Shown piece by piece: positions 54,069 to 61,462 of a stretch of 64,000 bases of DNA. Position numbers and translations under genes: made by a program. This DNA comes from Variovorax sp. PAMC26660 (GTDB lineage: Bacteria > Pseudomonadota > Gammaproteobacteria > Burkholderiales > Burkholderiaceae_C), in assembly GCF_014302995.1 (NCBI RefSeq), contig NZ_CP060295.1:5075501-5139500 (forward strand), read 5' to 3'. The notes under the pieces were generated by a model that made no database searches, was not told the DNA's origin, and worked only from the letters and a program-made list of their open reading frames with translations. How positions within the stretch are numbered: the stretch's first letter is position 1; every line of letters starts with the position of its first letter.

Positions 54069-55194
54069 TGTCTTCCTGACCCGTACCGCCGCCTTTCTGC
54101 CCTTTGCCCCGGTCAGCAATGAAGAGATCGAAGACGTCCTGGGTCGCATCGGCGGCAAGGCGTCCCGCGCAAGACGTTTGATTCTTCGCAGCAACGGCAT
54201 CCAGTCGCGCCACTACGCCATCGACCGCGCCACCGGCCAACTGGCCATGACCAATGCACAGCTCACCGCGTCGGCCATCCGCGCGCTGGGCGACGACATC
54301 GGCCCGGTCGATTGCCTTGTCACCGGCACCTCGCTGCCCGACCAGCTCATGCCCAACCATGCGGTGATGGTGCACGGCGAACTCGGCTGGCCCCGGCTCG
54401 AAGTCGTGGCCTGCGCGGGCATCTGCCTGGCCGGCACTGCCGCGCTCAAGCACGCGTGGCTGTCGGTGCGCGCGGGCGATGCGCGCCGTGCAGTGGCCAC
54501 CGGCTCCGAGCTGGCATCGGCCGTAATGCGCGGGTCCAACTTCGAGGCCGAACTCGAACACAAGCTCGAAGCCCTCGAGGCACGGCCCGAGCTGGCCTTC
54601 GAGAAAGACTTCTTGCGCTGGATGCTGTCCGATGGCGCCGGCGCCGTGCTGCTGGAGCGCGAGCCGCGCGGGCCGCTGTCGCTGCGTGTCGAATGGATCG
54701 ATCTGTCGTCGGCTGCGCATGAACTGCCGGTGTGCATGTACGCGGGTGCCGAGAAGAATGCCGATGGCGGCCTCGACGGTTGGGCACGCTTCTCGCCTTC
54801 GGACTGGCAGCGCGAGTCGACCTTCGCCGTCAAGCAGGACGTGCGCCTGCTCAACGAAAACATCGTGCGCGCCACGCTGGGCGAACCGCTCGCGGTCGTC
54901 ATCGAACGGCGCGGGTTGAAGTCGAAGGACATCGACTGGTTCCTGCCGCATCTCTCATCGAACTATTTCGTCGAACCGGTGAGCCAGTGCCTCGAATCGC
55001 TGGGGCTGCACATTCCGCGCGAGCGCTGGTTCAGCAACCTTGCGAGCAAGGGCAACACGGGTTCGGCATCGCCTTACATCATGCTCGACGAACTGTTCCG
55101 TTCGGGCCGTATCCAGCGGGGCCAGAAGTTGCTGATGTTCGTGCCTGAAAGTGGCCGCTTCTCCAGCGGCTTCATCTACATGGAGGCTGTGTAG
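54058..55194 (+). CDS. beta-ketoacyl-ACP synthase III-like enzyme (DarB-like)
   Basis: A 378-residue thiolase-fold condensing enzyme with the full KAS III triad: C119 (VVACAGICLAG), H298 (FLPHLSS) and N333 (SKGNTGSAS). The preceding DIDWF and the GAGAVLLE turn fit FabH-type enzymes. KAS III enzymes join an acyl starter to an acyl-ACP; in dialkylresorcinol pathways the DarB relative joins two acyl chains and closes a ring. It overlaps the DarA-like gene by 11 bases and is followed by a small-protein gene 2 bases later, so translation is coupled. Confidence 0.88.
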   Translation: MTTDVFLTRTAAFLPFAPVSNEEIEDVLGRIGGKASRARRLILRSNGIQSRHYAIDRATGQLAMTNAQLTASAIRALGDDIGPVDCLVTGTSLPDQLMPNHAVMVHGELGWPRLEVVACAGICLAGTAALKHAWLSVRAGDARRAVATGSELASAVMRGSNFEAELEHKLEALEARPELAFEKDFLRWMLSDGAGAVLLEREPRGPLSLRVEWIDLSSAAHELPVCMYAGAEKNADGGLDGWARFSPSDWQRESTFAVKQDVRLLNENIVRATLGEPLAVVIERRGLKSKDIDWFLPHLSSNYFVEPVSQCLESLGLHIPRERWFSNLASKGNTGSASPYIMLDELFRSGRIQRGQKLLMFVPESGRFSSGFIYMEAV

Positions 55195-55196
55195 CC

Positions 55197-55592
55197 ATGG
55201 ACCTCGACGCCGTTCCGCAAGAGGGCAATGCGACCCTCAACGGCCATTCCAAGCTGATGTACGCGCGCGATGCGCAGGGCCGCGTCGTCACCACCACTTC
55301 GCGTGGATGGGAGGCGGAAGAGATCGTCACCAGCCATGCGGTCGATGTGCTGGTCGAGCAGGCGCAAGCCGCAAGGCAGCGCGTGAAGGCCGGCATCGCT
55401 TCGCCGCTGGAGTACTGGATGTACGAGCGCCGCATGGACGTGGCGCTGCTGTCGCAGACCAGCGGCTTCTGGCAATGGCGCGTGCGCCGCCATCTGCGGC
55501 CGGGCCACTTTGCCGCGCTGTCGCAAGCCCAACTGGCGCGCTACGGCGAAGCGCTGGGCCTGCCCGTTTCCACCTTGCAAGGCCTGCCGTGA
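55197..55592 (+). CDS. small protein of unknown function in the biosynthetic cluster
   Basis: A 131-residue soluble protein, two bases after the KAS III gene and overlapping the next start (GTGA at 55589). It is rich in Arg and aromatic residues, with a mostly helical second half (LEYWMYERRMDVALLSQ and a WQWRVRRHLRP stretch). I do not recognise a family. Its tight position in the operon makes it a likely accessory factor, perhaps for a ketosynthase or the DarA-like protein. Confidence 0.7.
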   Translation: MDLDAVPQEGNATLNGHSKLMYARDAQGRVVTTTSRGWEAEEIVTSHAVDVLVEQAQAARQRVKAGIASPLEYWMYERRMDVALLSQTSGFWQWRVRRHLRPGHFAALSQAQLARYGEALGLPVSTLQGLP

Positions 55593-56569
55593 ACTTTCAA
55601 CACCAACAGGCGGCGCACTGCGAGAGCGGCGTCATTTCGAGCCTGATGCGCCACCACGGTGCGCCGATGACCGAGAGCATGGCGCTGGGCCTGTCGTCGG
55701 CGCTGTCGTTCGCGTACCTGCCGTTCATCAAGCTGTCGGGCCTTCCGCTCATTTCGTACCGCATGCCGCCCAAGGCGATCATCAAGGGCCTGTTGGCGCC
55801 GATGGCCGCGCGTTTCAGCTTCGAGACTTTCCGCAGCCCCGAAGCCGGGCAACAGCGGCTCGATGCGCTGCTGGCGAACGGGCAGATCGTCGGGCTGCAG
55901 ACATCGGTTTACTGGCTGCCGTACTTTCCGCCGAACATGCGCTTTCACTTCAACGCGCACAACCTGCTGGTGTACGGCAAGGACGGCGACGACTACCTGA
56001 TCAGCGACCCCGTGTTCGAGGAGCCGGTGCGTTGCCCCAGCAGCGACCTGTCGCGCGCGCGCTTCGCCAAGGGTGTGCTCGCGCCGAAGGGCCTCATGTA
56101 CTACCCGCAGGCCATCGATCGCAAGGCGGTCGATGCGGCCTCGGTGACCAAGGCCATCCGCAAGACGGTGCGCAACATGCTCGCGCCCATTCCCATCGTC
56201 GGCGTGCGTGGCATGCGCACGCTGGCCAACCGTATGCAGCGCCTGTCGGCCACCGATCCGCGCAGCGTCGACTTCATCGGCCATCTGGTTCGCATGCAGG
56301 AAGAAATCGGCACGGGCGGTGCGGGCTTCCGATTCATCTACGCGGGCTTTCTGCAGGAAGCGGCGCAACTGCTCGACAAACCGCAGTTGCTGCAGATGTC
56401 TGACCGGCTCACCGCCATCGGCGATGGCTGGCGTGCCTTTGCGTTGAAGGCGGCGCGCATGGTTAAGGGCCGCGAGGCGGTTGATCCCGCCGCGCTGGCT
56501 GTGAAGCTGCGTGAGCAGGCGCAGCAGGAGGAGAGCTTTTTCCGTGATCTCAAGGCTGCTGTTGCCTGA
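55589..56569 (+). CDS. BtrH-like papain-fold protein (possible acyltransferase)
   Basis: A 326-residue protein from a GTG start. The N-terminal 150 residues resemble the BtrH N-terminal domain: C11 (AHCESGVISSLMRHHG), H124 (FNAHNLLVYG) and D140 (YLISDPVFEEP) provide a papain-like triad. In butirosin biosynthesis BtrH transfers an acyl group from an acyl carrier protein to an amine. The second half (about 165-326) is helical and has no match I know. With an ACP gene five positions downstream, the simplest inference is transfer of the chain from ACP to an acceptor, but peptidase or thioesterase activity is equally possible. Confidence 0.75.
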   Translation: MNFQHQQAAHCESGVISSLMRHHGAPMTESMALGLSSALSFAYLPFIKLSGLPLISYRMPPKAIIKGLLAPMAARFSFETFRSPEAGQQRLDALLANGQIVGLQTSVYWLPYFPPNMRFHFNAHNLLVYGKDGDDYLISDPVFEEPVRCPSSDLSRARFAKGVLAPKGLMYYPQAIDRKAVDAASVTKAIRKTVRNMLAPIPIVGVRGMRTLANRMQRLSATDPRSVDFIGHLVRMQEEIGTGGAGFRFIYAGFLQEAAQLLDKPQLLQMSDRLTAIGDGWRAFALKAARMVKGREAVDPAALAVKLREQAQQEESFFRDLKAAVA

Positions 56570-56614
56570 GATGGAATCTTGCTTTTCTGTTTGTCGCGTT
56601 GTGCTTGATTTGGA
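56570..56614 (+). other. short gap before repeat copy C
   Basis: Forty-five bases between the BtrH-like stop and the repeat, with no evident site. With repeat C (56615-56883) and bases 56884-56910 it makes up the 341-base gap ahead of the ABC ATPase gene. Confidence 0.4.
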
Positions 56615-56883
56615 GCGCTGCTGTTCAGGGCGTCGCTCACGCCGACACGGTGCTCTTTTTCGCGAATGTCCCCCGCTTCGCTCCTCCTTTATTTCGCGAA
56701 AAAGAGCCCCGTATCGGCGTGAGCGTTGGACAGAGTGGTCGTTGATCGCAGGATCAACCGCAGCGTGCCCATGTGCGAATGACGCCGGGTGCTCCCCGCA
56801 GCGAAATAAAGGAGGAGCGAAGCGGGGGACATTCGCGGAGGGGAGCACCCGGTGTCATTCGCACGCGCCCCGAACAGCAGCGC
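56615..56883 (+). repeat. structured repeat element, copy C (between btrH-like gene and ABC ATPase)
   Basis: The most regular of three copies: 269 bases made of a 19-nt end, hairpin I (56634-56725, 92 bases), a 47-base spacer, hairpin II (56773-56864, 92 bases) and a 19-nt inverted end, 17 of 19 terminal bases matching. Each hairpin has a 32-position stem (two mismatches in I; two mismatches and one G-T in II) and a 28-nt loop. Loop I (56666-56693) and loop II (56805-56832) are exact reverse complements. The spacer holds GTTGATC-GCAG-GATCAAC, a small extra hairpin. Confidence 0.95.
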
Positions 56884-56910
56884 CCAGGACAGCAACTGAA
56901 TGGTGAACAG

Positions 56911-57819
56911 ATGCTCGAGCTGAAGAACCTCAGCTACCGCTACCCGCACGCCGATGCAGCCGCTCTGGCCGAGGTGTCGTTGACGGTCCCGAAGGGCTGT
57001 GTGCTGGGCCTGCTGGGCCCCAACGGCGCTGGCAAGACCACGCTGATCTCGCATTTGTCGGGCGCGCTCGCGGTGCAGTCGGGCGAGATCCGCATCGACG
57101 GCCAACCGCTGCAGCAAGTGCGCGCGAAGACACCCACACGCATCGCCGTGGCACCGCAGGACCAGGCGTTCTATCCGATGCTCACGGTGGCCGAAAACCT
57201 CGCGTGCTTTGCTGCGGCCAGTGGCCTGTCGGGCGCTCGAAAGAAGGCGCGCATCGAAACCTGCACGCATTTCTCCCAGTTGGAACAGTTCGCAGGCGTG
57301 CGCGCCGAGCGGCTGTCGGGCGGCCTCAAGCGACGGCTCAATCTCGCCATTGCCCTGCTGCCCGAACCCGAGCTGATGCTGTTCGACGAGCCCACCGTGG
57401 GCGTCGACCCGCAGTCGCGTGCCTTCATCCTCGATGCCATCAAGAGCTTGGCACAGGCTGGCGGGGCGGTGATCTATGCCTCGCACTACATGGAAGAAAT
57501 CGAGGCCATCGCCGATCGCGTGGCCATCCTCGACCATGGCCGCGTGCTGCGCGAAGGCTCGCTCGACGAACTGCTGTCGAAGAGCGCGATGCTGCTCACG
57601 CTGGCTGCCGACGGGCTCAATGTGGAAATGCTCTCGCGCTTCGGCACGGTCGAACAGGGTGGTGTGCACTGGCGCATCCATCTGAACGAAGGCATGGGGC
57701 CCGGCCCGGTGCTGGCCACGCTCGAAGCCGAGGGCATCGAAGTGCGGCATGCCGAGTTCGGTCGCCATGACCTGGAGCAGTTGTTCATGGCGCTCACCCA
57801 TCGCTCGTTGCGCGACTGA
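56911..57819 (+). CDS. ABC exporter ATP-binding protein
   Basis: A 302-residue exporter-type ATPase: Walker A GPNGAGKTT, Q-loop VAPQDQAFYPML, signature LSGGLKRRLNLAIALL, Walker B LMLFDEPTVGVDPQ and switch His in YASHYMEEI. The pattern matches the DrrA/CcmA-like group that works with ABC-2 permeases, here the gene 17 bases downstream. Start ATG 56911 lies after the repeat; a nearby frame running through the repeat is not credible. It probably exports the lipid or resorcinol-type product. Confidence 0.92.
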   Translation: MLELKNLSYRYPHADAAALAEVSLTVPKGCVLGLLGPNGAGKTTLISHLSGALAVQSGEIRIDGQPLQQVRAKTPTRIAVAPQDQAFYPMLTVAENLACFAAASGLSGARKKARIETCTHFSQLEQFAGVRAERLSGGLKRRLNLAIALLPEPELMLFDEPTVGVDPQSRAFILDAIKSLAQAGGAVIYASHYMEEIEAIADRVAILDHGRVLREGSLDELLSKSAMLLTLAADGLNVEMLSRFGTVEQGGVHWRIHLNEGMGPGPVLATLEAEGIEVRHAEFGRHDLEQLFMALTHRSLRD

Positions 57820-57836
57820 CTGATCCACACACGCAC

Positions 57837-58997
57837 ATGCTCTTCGCGCTCATCAAGAAAGAACTGCTCGCCCTCGTGCGCGACATGCACGGGCTGGCTG
57901 CGTTGTTCCTGATGCCGATGGTCTTCATCGTGCTGATGTCGCTCACGCTCAAGGACATCTACCGACCGCCGCTGGCCGAGCTGAGCTACGCGATCGACAT
58001 GCGCGACACGGCCACGCCCGCCAAGTGGCTGCAGCAACTCTGGCAGCGCAACCACGGCGCACCGCAGCCGCTGGGCACCGACTGGCAGGCGCGGCTGCGC
58101 AACGGCTCGCTCAAGTACGTGATCGTGCTGGAGCCTGGCCTGTCGCAAGAGCTGGAGTCGGCGGCGCTGTCGACCGAAGCGCGCATCCAGTTGCTGGCCG
58201 AGCCGGGTATCGACGCCAATCTGTTCAATGCGCTGCGCGCCGAACTCATTGGCGCGTCGGGTGAACTCAAGGCGCGCCTTGCGCTGGCAGTGCCCGGCAC
58301 GGCCGGCCCTGCGTCCGATGCATCCATTCAGGCCATGGTGCGTGCCGAGCGCTTTTCCACGACCGGACCACGGCCGACCTCGGTGCAGCAGAACGTGCCG
58401 GCGTGGCTGGTCTTCGGCATGTTCTTCGTGGTGGCTTCGCTGTCCAGCCTGTTCGTGCAGGAACGCAGTTCGGGTGCGCTGGGGCGGCTGCAGAGCCTGG
58501 GCGTGTCGCGCTTCATCCTGCTGGCGTCGAAGGCGTTGCCGTACCTGGGCGTGAATGCGCTGCAGGCGGTGCTGATGCTGGCGGCGGGCATCTGGTTCAT
58601 GCCGCTGATCGGCGGCGATGCGCTGTCGCTAGTAGGCATTCATTGGGGGGCGCTGCTGCTCTCGCTCGCGGCCGTGAGCCTTGCTGCGGTGAGCCTGTCG
58701 CTGGTGCTCGCTTGCGCGGTGCGCACCCACGCGCAGGCCGCGACCATCGGGCCGATGGTCAATGTATTGATGGCTGCGGCGGGCGGCATCATGGTGCCGA
58801 AGTTCGTCATGCCGGGCTTCATGCAGCGGCTGGTCGAGGTCTCGCCGATGAACTGGGGGCTCGAAGCCCTGCTGACCGTGCTGCTGCGCGGTGGTGGCGT
58901 GGCCGATGCGCTGCCGCAGATCGGCCGGCTGGTCGTGTTCGCGGCGCTGATGTTCCTTCTGGCTGTCTTTCTGTTTCGCAGGCGCACTTCTTCATGA
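57837..58997 (+). CDS. ABC-2 type exporter permease
   Basis: A 386-residue permease with one helix at the N-terminus (LAALFLMPMVFIVLMSLTL), a large periplasmic domain (about residues 40-180), then five further helices, typical of ABC-2 permeases of the YhhJ/DrrB kind. It pairs with the ATPase encoded upstream. Its stop overlaps the ACP start (ATGA at 58994), so export and biosynthesis are translated together. Confidence 0.9.
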   Translation: MLFALIKKELLALVRDMHGLAALFLMPMVFIVLMSLTLKDIYRPPLAELSYAIDMRDTATPAKWLQQLWQRNHGAPQPLGTDWQARLRNGSLKYVIVLEPGLSQELESAALSTEARIQLLAEPGIDANLFNALRAELIGASGELKARLALAVPGTAGPASDASIQAMVRAERFSTTGPRPTSVQQNVPAWLVFGMFFVVASLSSLFVQERSSGALGRLQSLGVSRFILLASKALPYLGVNALQAVLMLAAGIWFMPLIGGDALSLVGIHWGALLLSLAAVSLAAVSLSLVLACAVRTHAQAATIGPMVNVLMAAAGGIMVPKFVMPGFMQRLVEVSPMNWGLEALLTVLLRGGGVADALPQIGRLVVFAALMFLLAVFLFRRRTSS

Positions 58998-59266
58998 ACA
59001 CCGTTTCCGCCGAGTTCATCGCCAGCCTCAAGACGATGGTGCTCGAATCCGTCGAGAAAGAGGCACCGCCCGGCGGCCTGGGCGACGACGAACCGCTGTT
59101 CGGTCCCGAGGCCCGACTGGATCTCGATTCGCTCGATGCCCTGCAGGTGTCGATGACGATCCAGCAGCGCTTCGGCGTGCGCATGCCCGACAGCAAGGAA
59201 ACGCGCCGGGCCATGACGTCCATCGCCCATCTGGCCGAACATCTCGCGCAAGCGGGCAAGGCATGA
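58994..59266 (+). CDS. acyl carrier protein
   Basis: A 90-residue carrier protein. The 4'-phosphopantetheine attachment site is S46 in DLDSLDAL, and the helix after it (QVSMTIQQRFGV) fits carrier folds. It has a longer than usual N-terminal stretch (about ten residues) and should carry the growing acyl chain. It overlaps both the permease gene and the ketosynthase gene by 4 bases, so it is made in fixed proportion to them. Confidence 0.92.
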   Translation: MNTVSAEFIASLKTMVLESVEKEAPPGGLGDDEPLFGPEARLDLDSLDALQVSMTIQQRFGVRMPDSKETRRAMTSIAHLAEHLAQAGKA

Positions 59267-60333
59267 GCGATGTCTACCTGGCCGGCGTGGGCCTGGCCTG
59301 TGTGCTGGGCCATGACATGCCGAGCACGCTCGATGCGCTGCGGCGCGGCGGCGTGCCGCCGACGCCGGTGGTTGTTGCCGAAGGCGTTCATTGGCCGGTC
59401 TACACGCTGCCGGCACAAGAGGGCAACTGGACACAGCGGTTGCGCAACACCCTGCGCAGTGTGGTCGCGCAGACCGGTGAATGGGGCGCCCGCACTGCGC
59501 CGTTGTTCGTGGCCTCGTCCTCGCTCGACATCGGCTTCATGGAGCACACCGTGCAAGACCTGCGGCTCGGCGGCGACCTGCAGGACTTTGCCGGGGTCGT
59601 GGCGGCTGCGCTCGATTGGCAGGGGCCGGTGTTCACGGTCTCGACGGCCTGTACCTCGGCACTCAACGCCGTGCTGGCGGCCAGCGATCTCATTCGCGGC
59701 GGCGAGGCCGATGAAGCACTCGTGATCGGTGTCGAAGCCGACAACCGTTTCACCGTCGCCGGTTTCGGCGCGATGCAACTGCTGGCCCCCGACAGCGCGC
59801 AGCCTTTCGGCGCCGGGCGCAAGGGGCTGGTGCTGGGCGAGGCTGTGGCGGCCCTGCGCCTGCGCGCAAAGCCGGCGCGCTGGCAACTGGCGGGTGGTGC
59901 CAACGTGGTTGACGGGCGCAACCCCTCGGGCACGGAGGCCAGCGCGGTGCATGCGATGTGCCGTGGCGCGTTGGCGCAAAGTGGATTGCGGCCTGAAGAC
60001 ATCGATCTCATCAAGGTGCAGGCTGCGGGCAGCCCCATCAACGATGCGATCGAAGTGGAGGCGCTGAAGCAGGTGTTCGATCCGCTGCCGCCGCTGGTGT
60101 CGCTCAAGGCGGCGATCGGGCACACGCTCGGCGCGGCGGGTGCGGCGGAGCTGGCCTTGCTGGTTGGCTGCATTGAAGGCGGCGTATGGCCGGTGACTGG
60201 CTATGCGCTCGACGAAACCTTGGGCATTGAGCTGAGCGAACAGCCGCCGCAGGCGCTGCGCAACATCCTGCTCAACGTGGTCGGCTTCGGCGGCGGGCAT
60301 GCCTCGCTGGTGCTCAGGGATTGCCACGCATGA
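59263..60333 (+). CDS. atypical beta-ketoacyl synthase lacking the first active-site His
   Basis: A 356-residue KAS I/II-type thiolase-fold protein. The nucleophile C130 is present (VSTACTSALN) and the second active-site His is H287 (AAIGHTLGAAG). The first His, normally in NAHGT, is replaced: the segment reads KVQAAGSPIND with Ala255 at the His position. That residue is needed for decarboxylation of malonyl-ACP, so this protein may acylate and prime without decarboxylating, or act as a chain-length partner. The chain is 50 or so residues shorter than typical. It overlaps the next small gene by 4 bases. Confidence 0.88.
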   Translation: MSDVYLAGVGLACVLGHDMPSTLDALRRGGVPPTPVVVAEGVHWPVYTLPAQEGNWTQRLRNTLRSVVAQTGEWGARTAPLFVASSSLDIGFMEHTVQDLRLGGDLQDFAGVVAAALDWQGPVFTVSTACTSALNAVLAASDLIRGGEADEALVIGVEADNRFTVAGFGAMQLLAPDSAQPFGAGRKGLVLGEAVAALRLRAKPARWQLAGGANVVDGRNPSGTEASAVHAMCRGALAQSGLRPEDIDLIKVQAAGSPINDAIEVEALKQVFDPLPPLVSLKAAIGHTLGAAGAAELALLVGCIEGGVWPVTGYALDETLGIELSEQPPQALRNILLNVVGFGGGHASLVLRDCHA

Positions 60334-60833
60334 GTGCGGACAGCTCGACCGTCTGGCGCACCGCCGCGCATTTCGTCGCGCATCCGCCACCCGCGGACTG
60401 GCGCGACGCTCTGGCGAGCCGCATCGGCCGTCGCCCGCGCCGTGTCGGCCTGTGGACCGAGCTTGCGATGTACGGCGCGCGCTGCTGTCTCGACGCGGCA
60501 GGCGAGGCCGCCTTGCCCGTCGCCGCGCGCCTGCGTGTGGCCAGCCAGCGCGGTGCCTGGGGCGCCACGCACGCGGGGCTGGCACAGCTTGATGCGGGCT
60601 TGCCGATGCCGTTCACCTTCATGCAGAGCCAGCCCGCGCTGATGCTGGCCGAGGTCGGCCGCTGTCTTGAATGGCAGGGCGATGCGAGCTTCATGCTGTG
60701 CCGCGATCCGCCGCGCCTGCTGCAGTTGTCGAAGCTGGGCGCATCGAAAGACGGCCTGCTCTTCGGCATCGTGGAAGAAGAGCGAAATGACGAACTGCCG
60801 CGCTCCGAATGGTGGCGGCTGGTGCCCGCCTGA
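60330..60833 (+). CDS. short ketosynthase-like protein (N-terminal half only), uncertain
   Basis: A 167-residue protein, the last gene of the cluster, overlapping the ketosynthase stop by 4 bases. Parts such as LWTELAMYGARCCLDAAGEAA, then VASQRG followed by MPFTFMQSQPALMLAEVGR, resemble the N-terminal region of ketosynthase-fold proteins of the short KS-like type that accompanies aryl-polyene and resorcinol clusters. No complete active site is possible at this length. The function is unknown; it may form a heterodimer with the atypical ketosynthase. Confidence 0.65.
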   Translation: MSADSSTVWRTAAHFVAHPPPADWRDALASRIGRRPRRVGLWTELAMYGARCCLDAAGEAALPVAARLRVASQRGAWGATHAGLAQLDAGLPMPFTFMQSQPALMLAEVGRCLEWQGDASFMLCRDPPRLLQLSKLGASKDGLLFGIVEEERNDELPRSEWWRLVPA

Positions 60834-60836
60834 ACC

Positions 60837-61457
60837 TCAGCCTGCGATGGAGCGTTGCAGGTTGATGCGCGCCTGCGCTTCGAGCTGCGCGTGCATGCGC
60901 GGCGTGGCGTAGATGGCCTTGCGATCCAGGAAGCGCTGAAGGATCGTGCGGCGGCGCGGCAGGCGCACGTCTTCGGGTACGAAGGCGTATTCGGCATGCA
61001 CCTGGCGCTCGTATTCATCGAAGCGCGTGCGTTCGGCACCGAGGATCGACAGGTCGATGTCGATCAGCAATTCCGCATCGCGGCCTTCGGGCACCGCGTC
61101 GTGGCGCGTGGCCATGACGAGGGCGTGCACGCGTGCAGCGGCTGCTTCGTTCGCACCCGCATCGGTCAACGCGCGATGGGCCCAGTCGGCGCTGCGCGCT
61201 TCGTTGTCGTGCGCGTGCACGTCGTAGATGGCATCGTGGAACCAGAGCGCGAGCGCCACTTCGCCGGTGTGCTCGGCATTGGCCTTCTCGCGCTCGAACC
61301 ACGCGAGGCATTCGCCCAGGTGCTGCATCGTGTGATAGTGGCGCTGCGGTTCGCTGTAGCGCTGTTGCAGCTCGGTGAACAGCGCGTCGCCGGGGGATGC
61401 GACGCCGAGCGCGTGCCAGGCCCCGGTCCAGTTCGCGTGCAGCGCTTCAGGCGTCAT
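60837..61457 (-). CDS. HD-superfamily metal-dependent phosphohydrolase
   Basis: A 206-residue HD-domain protein: RHYHTMQHLGECL (first His), LWFHDAIYDVHAHDNE (HD pair), ATRHD (third His) and LLIDIDLSILG with the last Asp give the full metal-binding set of the predicted phosphohydrolases of COG4339. The substrate is unknown, likely a nucleotide or a phosphorylated metabolite. It is convergent with the biosynthetic cluster and ends 3 bases from its stop. It lies 5 bases from the transglycosylase stop and may be cotranscribed with it. Confidence 0.9.
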   Translation of the reverse strand: MTPEALHANWTGAWHALGVASPGDALFTELQQRYSEPQRHYHTMQHLGECLAWFEREKANAEHTGEVALALWFHDAIYDVHAHDNEARSADWAHRALTDAGANEAAAARVHALVMATRHDAVPEGRDAELLIDIDLSILGAERTRFDEYERQVHAEYAFVPEDVRLPRRRTILQRFLDRKAIYATPRMHAQLEAQARINLQRSIAG

Positions 61458-61462
61458 GGCGC

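Noticed and set aside
56773..56910. An upstream start for the ABC ATPase inside the repeat.
   Set aside because: It would code through hairpin II; the ATG at 56911 begins the conserved first strand of the ATPase.
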